64,000 nt of DNA from SAR324 cluster bacterium (GTDB lineage: Bacteria; SAR324; NAC60-12): assembly GCA_028281495.1 (NCBI GenBank), contig JANQJU010000051.1, positions 248,001 to 312,000 of the forward strand. The letters run 5' to 3'. The notes below the pieces were generated by a model. The model saw nothing but the letters and a program-made list of their open reading frames with translations, searched no databases and was not told the DNA's origin. How positions within the stretch are numbered: the stretch's first letter is position 1; the number at the start of each line of letters is the position of its first letter. This document shows positions 27,664 through 36,497 of this stretch, piece after piece. A program made the translations under genes and the position numbers.

Positions 27664-27679
27664 TGCAACATAAATGCCA
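27664..27679 (-). promoter_or_regulatory. Sigma-54 (RpoN) promoter of the flagellar cluster
   Basis: On the minus strand the sequence is TGGCAT-TTATG-TTGCA, matching the -24/-12 consensus TGGCAC-N5-TTGCW at all positions but one, with exact GG-to-GC spacing. It lies about 60 bp upstream of the flgB start. RpoN control of rod and ring genes is well known in several flagellated lineages, which supports the call. Confidence 0.8.
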
Positions 27680-27721
27680 TCAAGAACGACGCTAAACTTC
27701 CAATCCTGTCCCAGCCGTTCT

Positions 27722-29062
27722 ATGTCAGATCCCCAAACCAACTATTTAAAAAATACCGCCCCGGAGCAAGAAGAGCGATTTGTGCAGGTACTGCGGCAAA
27801 TTCCTTTGTTCAAACAGCTTCCGGAGGAACTGATGTATCAAATCTTCCAATACTCAAAGTTTGTTAAATTGAGGGACAAACAGCGTTGTATTGATGAAGG
27901 TATGTTTGATCAGGAAATCTATGTGCTGATTCATGGACATCTGGATGTTTACCTAAAAATGGCTGCTGGAGGCGAGGAACTGATTGATGTGGTCAACCGA
28001 CCTTTTAGTCTCTTTGGAGAGCGCTGTATTTTGGGAGAACCCCGAGGGGCTTCTATGGAAGCGCGGGGAGATACCCTCTTGTTGGGTATCGATTTATCGT
28101 CATTGCCCGATGTTTTAGAAGGTGTGTCCGCTCCAGAAAGCAGGCTGGAAGATTCAGCTTATTCGCAGAATCATGCCATGTATACGGTATTTGCAATGGT
28201 TTTGGTGCAACGTTTGGACCGATTGATCAAAGACCAATATAAACTCATGCAAAAAATCATGCGGCTGTTAGAAAGCCAATCGGCATGGAAAAAAGATGTG
28301 TTGTTGACCACTGTGTTTAACCAATTTTGTGCCAACCAATTGCTCCCCGTTTTAGAAGTGCATGAGGTATTGCAAGGGGTGTTTTCCCAAAATCAGATCC
28401 ACTCGGAACAACTGTCACAGCTGGTTGCAAATACTCCGGTGAATACAGAAGCCGTGTATATGGAATTGGTTCGACTTCATATGATTGGAGAACTTGAAGA
28501 TTTGAATCGAATTCTGTTTGCCATCATGCGCCATATCGTCGCAAAAGCTCAATCGATGCGGGAATACATGGCTCCGCTGCAAAACCAAGATTTCGACCTC
28601 CCCGAATTGATCACGCTCAGTAATTACTGCAGCACCGTTTATAACAAAATCATCAATGCCAATATGGTGGTTCGTCCCTTATCCAAGACACAATTTTTTT
28701 CAGCATTCTATTCGGAAACAAAACTAGATCCCTCAGCATTGACCCATGCCTTGCGAGACGGTGGCTGGGTGAAAGATCATTTTGGCCAAGCCTACATCAT
28801 GTATCTGGTCTGTGAAACCACCATCCATATGGTGACACAGGTCAACCGCTTTATCGCTCAGTATGTGAAATATTTAACAACGATGAATAGCCCACGCCAA
28901 AAAACCGAGTCCGGGTCCAAATACGGCGAAGGGTTGGTGAAAGAACTGATCGGAATGTATGAGTCGCATACAGAAGATTCTCCCGCCGAAGCGGCTGAGG
29001 AAGATGGATCAAAGTCTCCTCAGGATGACGTGGAAGCCTTACTCGCCAACCTCGGATTGTAA
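27722..29062 (+). CDS. Cyclic-nucleotide-binding domain protein
   Basis: A 446-aa soluble protein. An N-terminal cNMP-binding/CAP-like beta barrel spans about residues 25-140 (IPLFKQLPEELMYQIFQYS, then PFSLFGERCILGEP, which occupies the place of the phosphate-binding cassette). The remainder is helical and unassigned, with an acidic tail. There is no DNA-binding HTH at the C-terminus, so it is not a plain CRP homologue. It is divergent from flgB, and two class III cyclases lie elsewhere in the window. The longer frame to 27674 would overlap the flgB promoter; I use ATG 27722. Confidence 0.75.
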   Translation: MSDPQTNYLKNTAPEQEERFVQVLRQIPLFKQLPEELMYQIFQYSKFVKLRDKQRCIDEGMFDQEIYVLIHGHLDVYLKMAAGGEELIDVVNRPFSLFGERCILGEPRGASMEARGDTLLLGIDLSSLPDVLEGVSAPESRLEDSAYSQNHAMYTVFAMVLVQRLDRLIKDQYKLMQKIMRLLESQSAWKKDVLLTTVFNQFCANQLLPVLEVHEVLQGVFSQNQIHSEQLSQLVANTPVNTEAVYMELVRLHMIGELEDLNRILFAIMRHIVAKAQSMREYMAPLQNQDFDLPELITLSNYCSTVYNKIINANMVVRPLSKTQFFSAFYSETKLDPSALTHALRDGGWVKDHFGQAYIMYLVCETTIHMVTQVNRFIAQYVKYLTTMNSPRQKTESGSKYGEGLVKELIGMYESHTEDSPAEAAEEDGSKSPQDDVEALLANLGL

Positions 29063-29125
29063 CCACCGCGACACCTCGTAAGCCAATACCAAGTACCATT
29101 CAAAACCACTTCCAATAAAGTTGCT

Positions 29126-30622
29126 ATGTCCTCCAAAAAACAACAGGTATGGGGAAGCCATCTTTCGAGTACCCCCGAAGAGGAAAACTTACTGTTCTGC
29201 GCAGGTCGAGACGTGCATGCCCTCCCCATGGCCGATGAGGCCTTACTGCCCTATGACATCTGGACGAACCGTGCCCATGCTATCATGCTCTATCAGCAGA
29301 ATATCATCACAGCCGAAACGTTCCGCCAGATCGTTAATGGATTGAACGCACTAGAAGACCTGGTAGAGCGAGGTGAATTTTCTCTCAATCCAGAAAAAGA
29401 AGATGTGCATATCAATGTGGAATCGTTTGTGACTGACCATGCTGGGGCTACTGCTGGCGGAAGCATGCACACCGGTCGCAGCCGAAACGATCAGGTGGCC
29501 TGCGACATGCGGCTCTACCTTCGCAATGCTTGTTTGAACTTAGGCGAACGGCTGGTGGCATTGGCTGCTTTGTTGATTCAGCAATCCAAATCCCATATGG
29601 AAACTGTCATGCCCGGGTTCACTCATTACCAGCCTGCCATGATTACCAGTTGGGGGCACTGGATGTGTTCGTATGTACAAGGCCTTTGCCGTGATGTCGA
29701 ACGGGTGGAGTTTGCTTTTGATTTGATCAATCGCAATCCCTTGGGAGCGGCTGCCTCCTTTGGAACCTCGTGGCCGATTGATCGGAACAAAACCACAGAA
29801 CTGCTCGGGTTTGATCGTTTGGACGTGAATACCATCGACTGCATTTCCTCACGCTGGGAAAACGAAGCCCAGTTGGTGCAAACCTATGCCATGGTGATGA
29901 ACCATTTGAGCATTATTTCTCAGGATTTGATGTTTTTGAGTTTGCCTTACGTTGGGATGCTTCGAATCCATGATTCCCTGGTCACAGGTTCTTCCATCAT
30001 GCCTCAAAAGAAAAATCCTGATTTTGCCGAGGTGATTAAATCCAAAGCATCTTTAGCCCATGGCGCACTGATGAGCTTGCTGGGGGTTCAGAAAGGCGGA
30101 TTGAGCGGCTATAACCGAGATACCCAAGTCACAAAATACGTAGTGATGGATGTCATCCGAGAATGCGAATTGGCTCCCAGTGTCTTGCACAGTGTGTTTG
30201 CCACTTTGCAGGTTGACAAAACCAGAATGGGAGCCTTGTGCCAGGAAGGATTCATGAATGCGGTGGATGTGGCCGATTTTTTGGCTCGCCGACTCCAGCT
30301 TTCTTTTCGGGAGTGCTATAACATCTTGGCTTTGACTGTGAAGTATTCGCAGGAAGCCGGTTATATCACCCATCATGCTTTGCAAAAAGCTTTGGACGAA
30401 AGCGATTGTGCCGCTTCGATCACAGCAGAAGAAGTGATCCCTTTGAACGATCCTCAGGTGGCTGTGCGTCAACGCCAACACCAAGGAGCCCCGTCTCCCA
30501 AAGCCATGCAGCAGCAAATTGAGGAATTGGCCACCGTTGTGAACCAGCATGAATCGTTTATCCGCAACACGCGAAGACGGATTCAAAATGCTTATGACGC
30601 CTGCCGCTCCTTCAAAATATGA
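29126..30622 (+). CDS. argH: Argininosuccinate lyase
   Basis: Final step of arginine synthesis: argininosuccinate -> arginine + fumarate. Family motifs are in order: NVESFVTDHAGATAGGSMHTGRSRNDQ is interrupted only slightly from consensus, then PGFTHYQPAM with the catalytic His, and the signature loop GSSIMPQKKNPDFAEVIKSK near residue 290. Length of 498 aa is slightly above the usual 460. It is 65 bp upstream of carB on the same strand, which is sensible because carbamoyl phosphate also feeds arginine synthesis. Confidence 0.96.
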   Translation: MSSKKQQVWGSHLSSTPEEENLLFCAGRDVHALPMADEALLPYDIWTNRAHAIMLYQQNIITAETFRQIVNGLNALEDLVERGEFSLNPEKEDVHINVESFVTDHAGATAGGSMHTGRSRNDQVACDMRLYLRNACLNLGERLVALAALLIQQSKSHMETVMPGFTHYQPAMITSWGHWMCSYVQGLCRDVERVEFAFDLINRNPLGAAASFGTSWPIDRNKTTELLGFDRLDVNTIDCISSRWENEAQLVQTYAMVMNHLSIISQDLMFLSLPYVGMLRIHDSLVTGSSIMPQKKNPDFAEVIKSKASLAHGALMSLLGVQKGGLSGYNRDTQVTKYVVMDVIRECELAPSVLHSVFATLQVDKTRMGALCQEGFMNAVDVADFLARRLQLSFRECYNILALTVKYSQEAGYITHHALQKALDESDCAASITAEEVIPLNDPQVAVRQRQHQGAPSPKAMQQQIEELATVVNQHESFIRNTRRRIQNAYDACRSFKI

Positions 30623-30687
30623 AACACAGTCATGAGATTTACTCTCCCTAACCCACTTTTTTGACCACTCTTTGTTAGGAATGCTTT

Positions 30688-33600
30688 ATGCCCAAGCGCA
30701 CTGACATCCAATCAATTCTCTTGATCGGTTCCGGTCCCATTGTCATCGGCCAAGCCTGCGAGTTCGATTATAGCGGAACCCAAGCTTGTAAAGCTCTCAA
30801 GGAAGAAGGCTACCGGGTGATTTTAATCAACAGCAACCCCGCTACGATCATGACCGATCCAGACCTTGTGGATGCAACTTATATCGAACCTATTACCGTG
30901 GAAGCGTTGGAAAAAGTGATCCAACAAGAAAAACCCGATGCCATTCTCCCCACGATGGGCGGACAGACGGCATTGAATATGGCGATGGAACTCAACCAAG
31001 CCGGGATTCTTGAAAAGTATGATGTGGAACTCATCGGGGCTAAAATTCCCGCAATCCGTAAAGCGGAAAATCGCGAAGAGTTCAACGAAGCGATGCGGAA
31101 ACTGAATATTCAAGTCGCTCGCAGCGAAATCGTGTACTCCCTCGAAGATGCCCGTCGGGTGATTGAGAATATTGGATTGCCGTTGATCATTCGTCCCTCG
31201 TTCACCTTGGGTGGAACCGGAGGGGGAGTGGCCTATACCTTGGAAGAATTGGAAGGAATCGTCGCCAAAGGACTCACCGCGTCTCCTACAGGTGAGGTAC
31301 TTGTGGAAGAATCCATTCTGGGTTGGAAAGAATACGAATTGGAAGTGATGCGCGACACTCAAGATAACGTGGTGATCATTTGTTCCATTGAGAATTTTGA
31401 CCCCATGGGAGTCCATACCGGCGACAGCATCACCGTGGCCCCTGCTCAAACTTTAACGGACCGAGAATACCAACACCTCCGGGATCTCTCCTTAGATATC
31501 ATTCGCGAAATCGGCGTGGATACGGGGGGTTCCAATATCCAATTTGCCGTCAATCCCGCAGATGGTCGTGTGATTGTGATTGAAATGAACCCTCGTGTTT
31601 CTCGAAGTTCGGCATTGGCATCGAAAGCGACTGGATTTCCGATTGCTAAAATCGCAGCCAAGCTTGCCGTAGGTTACACCTTGGATGAAATCCCCAATGA
31701 CATCACAAAAAAGACCCCCGCTTGTTTTGAGCCTGCAATTGATTATGTGGTGACCAAAATCCCTCGATTCACTTTCGAAAAATTTCCTTATGCCGATCCC
31801 ACCTTGACCACTCAGATGAAATCCGTCGGCGAAGTCATGGCCATTGGCCGAACTTTCAAAGAATCCGTCCATAAAGCGTTACGCTCCTTAGAGATCGGAT
31901 CGGTGGGCCTGGAAGTGCAAGACTACCAAGGGAGGAATTCTGAAGAAATCGAAACCTTGCTGCAAGAACGCCTGAGCCGTCCTACTGGAGAACGCATGTG
32001 GTTTTTGGGCGATGCGATCCGACGTGGCTGGAACGATGAAAAAATCTTTGAATACTCAAAAATCGATCCATGGTTTTTAGCTCAAATGCGAACCTTAGTC
32101 GAAACCGAACAGGAAGTGGCCCAGCAAGAACTTTCGTCAATGACTCCCGGGTTGTTGAGATACTGGAAAGAGCTGGGGTTTTCTGATGCTCGGTTGGCCA
32201 ACTTGCTCGGATGCCAAGAGACCGAAGTGGCTCAAAAACGAAGAGAATGGGACATCATCCCGGTATTCAAACTGGTCGATACATGCGCCTCTGAATTTCC
32301 ATCAGAAACGCCCTATTTTTATTCGACCTACGAGCAAGAAAATGAATCCATCCCCACCGAAACGCCGAAAGTCGTGATTTTGGGAAGTGGCCCCAACCGA
32401 ATCGGGCAAGGGATTGAATTCGATTATTGTTGTGTACACGCGGTCATGGCCGTTCGAGAAAAAGGCTACGAAGCGATCATGATCAATTGTAATCCAGAAA
32501 CGGTGAGTACCGATTACGATATTTCTGACCGACTTTATTTTGAACCCATCACTTTTGAAGATGTGATGCACATCATCGAATTGGAAAAACCCATTGGAGT
32601 GATCGTGCAGCTCGGTGGACAAACTCCTTTGAAGCTTGCCAAACAACTGAAAGATGCGGGGGTGAAATTGCTCGGCACTCCCTTTGAAAGCATCGACCGT
32701 GCAGAAGATCGAAAACTCTTTGCCGAGATGCTCGATAAGCTGAATCTCCAACAACCTCCGAATGGAACCGCCTTTTCTTTGGATGAAGCCTATAAAATTG
32801 GCCGGAAAATTGGTTATCCGTTGTTAGTGCGTCCTTCGTATGTGCTGGGTGGGCGGGCCATGATGATCGTGTATTCGGAAGAAGAACTGGAAGGCTATTT
32901 CCATGCCGCTGTGAAGGTATCGCCGGAACATCCCGTGTTGATTGATAAGTTCCTCCTCGAAGCCATTGAAGTGGATATCGATGTGTTATCTGATGGTAAG
33001 GACGCGGAGTTGGGTGGAATTATGGAACACATCGAACCGGCAGGGGTGCACTCGGGAGATAGTGCTTGTTCGCTTCCATCCCATAGCCTCAGTCCAGAGA
33101 TGCTAAAAAAGCTGGAAGCCCAAAGCAAAGCCTTAGCCAAAGAACTGGAAGTGGTAGGGCTGATGAATGTGCAGTTTGCGGTGAAGCAGGATCAGATTTA
33201 TGTCATCGAAGTGAATCCTCGTGCCTCCCGAACGGTCCCTTTTGTCAGCAAAGCTGTTGGGAAACCTCTCGCGAAATATGCCACACGTCTCATGATGGGA
33301 GAATCCTTAGCGTCCCTGAATTATGAATACGTCGCTCCTACTTTCACCTCGGTAAAAGAAACCGTATTCCCTTTTGCTAAGTTTGCTGGAGCCGATACCG
33401 AACTGGGACCGGAAATGAAATCCACGGGTGAAGTGATGGGGCGGGGTCGCACGTTTGAGGAAGCGTATTTCAAATCCCAATTGGCCGTCTATAGCCACAT
33501 CCCTCGTCGGGGTTACGTGTTCATTGGGGTGCGGGATAGCGATAAACAAGCCATGATTCCCATTGCACAACAATTGATCGATGCGGGATTTCAAATTCTA

Positions 33601-33909
33601 GCAACTCCCGGCACCTTCAATTTCTTGACAGAAGCGGGGATGTCGAAAGTATTTCTCTCGTATATGGAAGCCGACAAAGAACCCAATGTTTCGGAATTCA
33701 TGCGTCAAAAAGAATTGGCACTCGTAATAAATACCACCCGTCCGAAACGAAGGTATATGGACAACACCCATCTGCGGCGTATGACCTTGCAGTACAACTT
33801 GCCCTACTGCACCACGATTGAAGGGGCCGCCTATTTTGTACAAGCCTTGGTCAAACATCACGACGTGGAGAGCTTGGAATATCAACCCCTGCAATCAGAA
33901 GCCTCATGA
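30688..33909 (+). CDS. carB: Carbamoyl-phosphate synthase large subunit
   Basis: It makes carbamoyl phosphate from bicarbonate, ammonia (from CarA) and 2 ATP for arginine and pyrimidine synthesis. The two homologous ATP-grasp halves are both complete (LLIGSGPIVIGQACEFDYSG at the start and ILGSGPNRIGQGIEFDYCC near residue 565), each with its FTLGGTGGG or YVLGGRAMM loop. A C-terminal MGS-like allosteric domain follows (last 140 residues). Length of 1073 aa is standard. carA is not in the window. The stop codon overlaps the PKS start as ATGA. Confidence 0.98.
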   Translation: MPKRTDIQSILLIGSGPIVIGQACEFDYSGTQACKALKEEGYRVILINSNPATIMTDPDLVDATYIEPITVEALEKVIQQEKPDAILPTMGGQTALNMAMELNQAGILEKYDVELIGAKIPAIRKAENREEFNEAMRKLNIQVARSEIVYSLEDARRVIENIGLPLIIRPSFTLGGTGGGVAYTLEELEGIVAKGLTASPTGEVLVEESILGWKEYELEVMRDTQDNVVIICSIENFDPMGVHTGDSITVAPAQTLTDREYQHLRDLSLDIIREIGVDTGGSNIQFAVNPADGRVIVIEMNPRVSRSSALASKATGFPIAKIAAKLAVGYTLDEIPNDITKKTPACFEPAIDYVVTKIPRFTFEKFPYADPTLTTQMKSVGEVMAIGRTFKESVHKALRSLEIGSVGLEVQDYQGRNSEEIETLLQERLSRPTGERMWFLGDAIRRGWNDEKIFEYSKIDPWFLAQMRTLVETEQEVAQQELSSMTPGLLRYWKELGFSDARLANLLGCQETEVAQKRREWDIIPVFKLVDTCASEFPSETPYFYSTYEQENESIPTETPKVVILGSGPNRIGQGIEFDYCCVHAVMAVREKGYEAIMINCNPETVSTDYDISDRLYFEPITFEDVMHIIELEKPIGVIVQLGGQTPLKLAKQLKDAGVKLLGTPFESIDRAEDRKLFAEMLDKLNLQQPPNGTAFSLDEAYKIGRKIGYPLLVRPSYVLGGRAMMIVYSEEELEGYFHAAVKVSPEHPVLIDKFLLEAIEVDIDVLSDGKDAELGGIMEHIEPAGVHSGDSACSLPSHSLSPEMLKKLEAQSKALAKELEVVGLMNVQFAVKQDQIYVIEVNPRASRTVPFVSKAVGKPLAKYATRLMMGESLASLNYEYVAPTFTSVKETVFPFAKFAGADTELGPEMKSTGEVMGRGRTFEEAYFKSQLAVYSHIPRRGYVFIGVRDSDKQAMIPIAQQLIDAGFQILATPGTFNFLTEAGMSKVFLSYMEADKEPNVSEFMRQKELALVINTTRPKRRYMDNTHLRRMTLQYNLPYCTTIEGAAYFVQALVKHHDVESLEYQPLQSEAS

Positions 33910-34994
33910 AGATACTTTCGGTCGGTTCCGCCTTTCCTGAACATGAATACAGCCAACAAGAACTGACCGAAACGTTAGCCACGTTTTGGAAACAAAAGTA
34001 TTTCAATGTGGAGCGCCTGCGGGACTTTCATGAACATTTGCTCGTGGGGTCTCGTCGCTTCTGCGTCACTCTGGAAGAATTGGCTTCCTTGGGTGGCTTT
34101 CAACAACGCAACGATCATTACCTCAAAAACGCCCTTTCCTTAGGCGAAGTCGCAATCCGGCAAGCTTTGGATAAAGCCGGATTGCATCCCCACCATATCG
34201 ATCACCTCTTTTTCACCACTGTCACCGGCCTGGCCGTGCCCAGCATTGACGCCCGCCTGATCAACCGACTTTCCTGCAAAACTTCAATACGGCGGACTCC
34301 TTTATTTGGCCTCGGTTGTTTGGGCGGTGCTGCCGGTATTGCGCGCGCTGCCGATTATGTGAAAGCGTATCCGGACCAAATCGCGGTGCTGCTTTCCGTT
34401 GAACTGTGCTCCCTGACCATGCAACATGCCGATCTCAGCATTGCCAATATCGTGGGGAGCGGACTGTTTGGCGACGGAGCCGCAGCGGTCATCGTCGCAG
34501 GCGATCAGGTCGTCGTGGATCGGGCTGATGATCGGTTTGATGAAGACCGTGGTCTCAAGATCCCCCGCATTGTGAAAACGCACGCTTCCTTCTACCCCGA
34601 TACCGAACGGATCATGGGGTGGGACATCGTGGACGAAGGCTTCAAAATCGTCCTGAGTCCGAATGTCCCCAAGATGGTCCGTGAGCATGCGGCCCATGAT
34701 ATCGTCGATTTGTTTGAAGGCACGGGCGTGTCTTTGAGCCAAATCCGCCATTACATCTGCCATCCGGGTGGCCCCAAGGTGTTGCAAGCTTTGCAAGAGA
34801 CCTTAGATGTCGCTCCCGACCACTTCCGCTTGAGCTGGAAAACCCTAAAAGACATCGGCAATCTCTCTTCCACCTCGGTGCTGCTCGTGTTGCAAGAAAC
34901 CATGGAAACCTGCCACCCCCACCCCGGAGATTGGGGTCTGCTGATGGCCATGGGCCCCGGCTTCTGTTCCGAATGGGTCTTGCTTCAGTGGTGA
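33906..34994 (+). CDS. Type III polyketide synthase (chalcone synthase family)
   Basis: A homodimeric ketosynthase that extends an acyl-CoA starter with malonyl-CoA. The catalytic triad is visible: Cys near residue 138 (FGLGCLGGAAG), His near 285 (ICHPGGPKVLQAL) and Asn near 319 (GNLSSTSVLLVL). The C-terminal GPGFCSEWVLL fits the family GPG loop. Length of 362 aa is normal for bacterial members that make pyrones or alkylresorcinols. It starts inside the carB stop (ATGA), an odd partner. The accessory island begins directly after its stop codon. The product is unknown. Confidence 0.92.
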   Translation: MKILSVGSAFPEHEYSQQELTETLATFWKQKYFNVERLRDFHEHLLVGSRRFCVTLEELASLGGFQQRNDHYLKNALSLGEVAIRQALDKAGLHPHHIDHLFFTTVTGLAVPSIDARLINRLSCKTSIRRTPLFGLGCLGGAAGIARAADYVKAYPDQIAVLLSVELCSLTMQHADLSIANIVGSGLFGDGAAAVIVAGDQVVVDRADDRFDEDRGLKIPRIVKTHASFYPDTERIMGWDIVDEGFKIVLSPNVPKMVREHAAHDIVDLFEGTGVSLSQIRHYICHPGGPKVLQALQETLDVAPDHFRLSWKTLKDIGNLSSTSVLLVLQETMETCHPHPGDWGLLMAMGPGFCSEWVLLQW

Positions 34995-35828
34995 CCTCCT
35001 CCTGAGCTGCCCACCTTCGATGCAGGAATAGAACTGTATTATTATGGTGCACGTTTCTATGATCCGACACTCGGAAGGTTCCTCAATCCTGATACGATTA
35101 TACCCGATGAGTGGAATCCGCAATCGTACAATCGATATGCTTATGTAAGAAACAACCCACTTCGGTACATCGATCCTACCGGGCATTCGGAAGAAGAAGT
35201 AACAGAGGATGATACATACGATCCGTTGGATGATGAGGCTGATTTTTGGAGTGGAATTGCCAGTTTCTTTGGAGATTTTCTCAATTCAGTAAATGCGAGC
35301 GATGTATTAGAAGCCGCAGATTATATGGACCCAACGAGTCCAATGGCACAGGCCGGGATTCATTCCCTTGAAAGTAACTTATCTCAAGGGAATTATGGTA
35401 TGGCTGTTGTTGATGGTGTTGGTCTAGTCCTCATGACCGGGGTACCTGGGCCTTCCGATGCGAAGCGGTTGGCTAGAGCAGGCAAATTGATTGATGCCGC
35501 TGCTGCTAGGGCAAAGGAAATTCACAAAGCGGTTCCTGAAGCGACGCAAAAAAGGACTACGATAGCAGTAACAAAAACCAAAGAAGGCCCAATTATCGTA
35601 AGTTCTAGTGAGCGTAGGTTGAGACCTGCACAAAGAAAAATGTTAAGAGAAAATGAATTAGAGGGCACAGGTGACGGTCACGCAGAAGTGACAGGGGTGA
35701 ATTTTGCCAAGAGTAGTGGGTTGACTCCGACTGGGACAGCAGCTAGCCGACCAATCTGTTCTAATTGTCAGGATTTCTTAAACAAAAACGCTATTGAACC
35801 ATTAAGCCCACTTAAACAAAGAAGATAA
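34995..35828 (+). CDS. Orphan Rhs tip: 5'-truncated Rhs core plus deaminase-like toxin domain
   Basis: The frame opens right after the PKS stop with no start codon of its own for the core part. Residues about 12-60 are the end of the Rhs-associated core (LYYYGARFYDPTLGRFLNPD, then YNRYAYVRNNPLRYIDPTGH). After this junction comes a unique tip. Its last 60 residues contain GHAEVTG and, 26 residues on, CSNC: the zinc-binding HxE and CxxC pattern of the deaminase superfamily found in YwqJ-like polymorphic toxins. A shorter product could start at TTG 35226. As it stands it looks like a displaced orphan module. DUF416-like and unknown genes follow. Confidence 0.75.
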   Translation, partial: PPPELPTFDAGIELYYYGARFYDPTLGRFLNPDTIIPDEWNPQSYNRYAYVRNNPLRYIDPTGHSEEEVTEDDTYDPLDDEADFWSGIASFFGDFLNSVNASDVLEAADYMDPTSPMAQAGIHSLESNLSQGNYGMAVVDGVGLVLMTGVPGPSDAKRLARAGKLIDAAAARAKEIHKAVPEATQKRTTIAVTKTKEGPIIVSSSERRLRPAQRKMLRENELEGTGDGHAEVTGVNFAKSSGLTPTGTAASRPICSNCQDFLNKNAIEPLSPLKQRR

Positions 35829-35831
35829 AAA

Positions 35832-36437
35832 ATGGAAACAGAATTCGATCAAAAAAAAGTTACCGAACAATTAAATAAAATGTCTTCTCAAAAGCACAGA
35901 TTTGCTTTTGCAATTTCTGTGTGTGAGAGGCTCTATCCAAATTACATCTATTTTTCTCGTCATCACAATTGGGGAAACCCAAATGTTTTTAGAATGTGTC
36001 TTGATGCTGCTTGGGAGGTTTTATCTGGAAAAGAAAAGCCAATACAGATGGAAGAATGGCTAACAGAGTGTGAAGAAAATATTCCTGATACCGAAGATTT
36101 TGATTCAATTTTCGTTTCCTCCGCGTTAGATGCCTCTACTTCAATTGTAGCATTGTTGCGAGACACAGATAGCATAGCTACCGATGTTGTTGTTGAGATA
36201 GCATCTTTTGCAAGAGATACGGTTGATATGTATGTTCAAGAATTAGAAAGTATGGAGTTTTATGGTGCCGAGCTTGAGGAAAAAATACTAAAACATCCTC
36301 TCATGCAGGCTGAACTAAAATCTCAGCGAGAAACAATTGAATCAATCTTAGCGATCAAAGAATTTGATTTGGAAAAAATTAGTTATCTAGAATCAATTTG
36401 GAAACAACCAAAAACAAGCAATATAGGGTTTTCGTAG
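35832..36437 (+). CDS. DUF416/YjaG-like protein, likely immunity to the Rhs deaminase tip
   Basis: A 201-aa soluble helical protein. FAISVCERLYPNYIYFSRHH, then G-x-x-x-x-F-R-x-C-L-D-A-A-W-E-V-L and IPDTEDFDS match the conserved face of the DUF416 (YjaG) family. It begins 3 bp after the toxin stop, the usual place for a cognate immunity gene. Immunity is inferred from this position. The composition is AT-rich compared with core genes, as for horizontally moved cassettes. Confidence 0.7.
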   Translation: METEFDQKKVTEQLNKMSSQKHRFAFAISVCERLYPNYIYFSRHHNWGNPNVFRMCLDAAWEVLSGKEKPIQMEEWLTECEENIPDTEDFDSIFVSSALDASTSIVALLRDTDSIATDVVVEIASFARDTVDMYVQELESMEFYGAELEEKILKHPLMQAELKSQRETIESILAIKEFDLEKISYLESIWKQPKTSNIGFS

Positions 36438-36497
36438 ACAAACTATAATTGTTTCTATAGCTTAATTCTATTTAAAAATAATATATAAAATGGTTGC

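Noticed and set aside
30823..33894. Long antisense open frames inside carB and argH
   Set aside because: The sense genes are fully conserved; the antisense frames follow from codon bias.
34302..35070. Antisense frames across the PKS end and island border
   Set aside because: They cross the PKS coding region and the Rhs junction with no coding signal.
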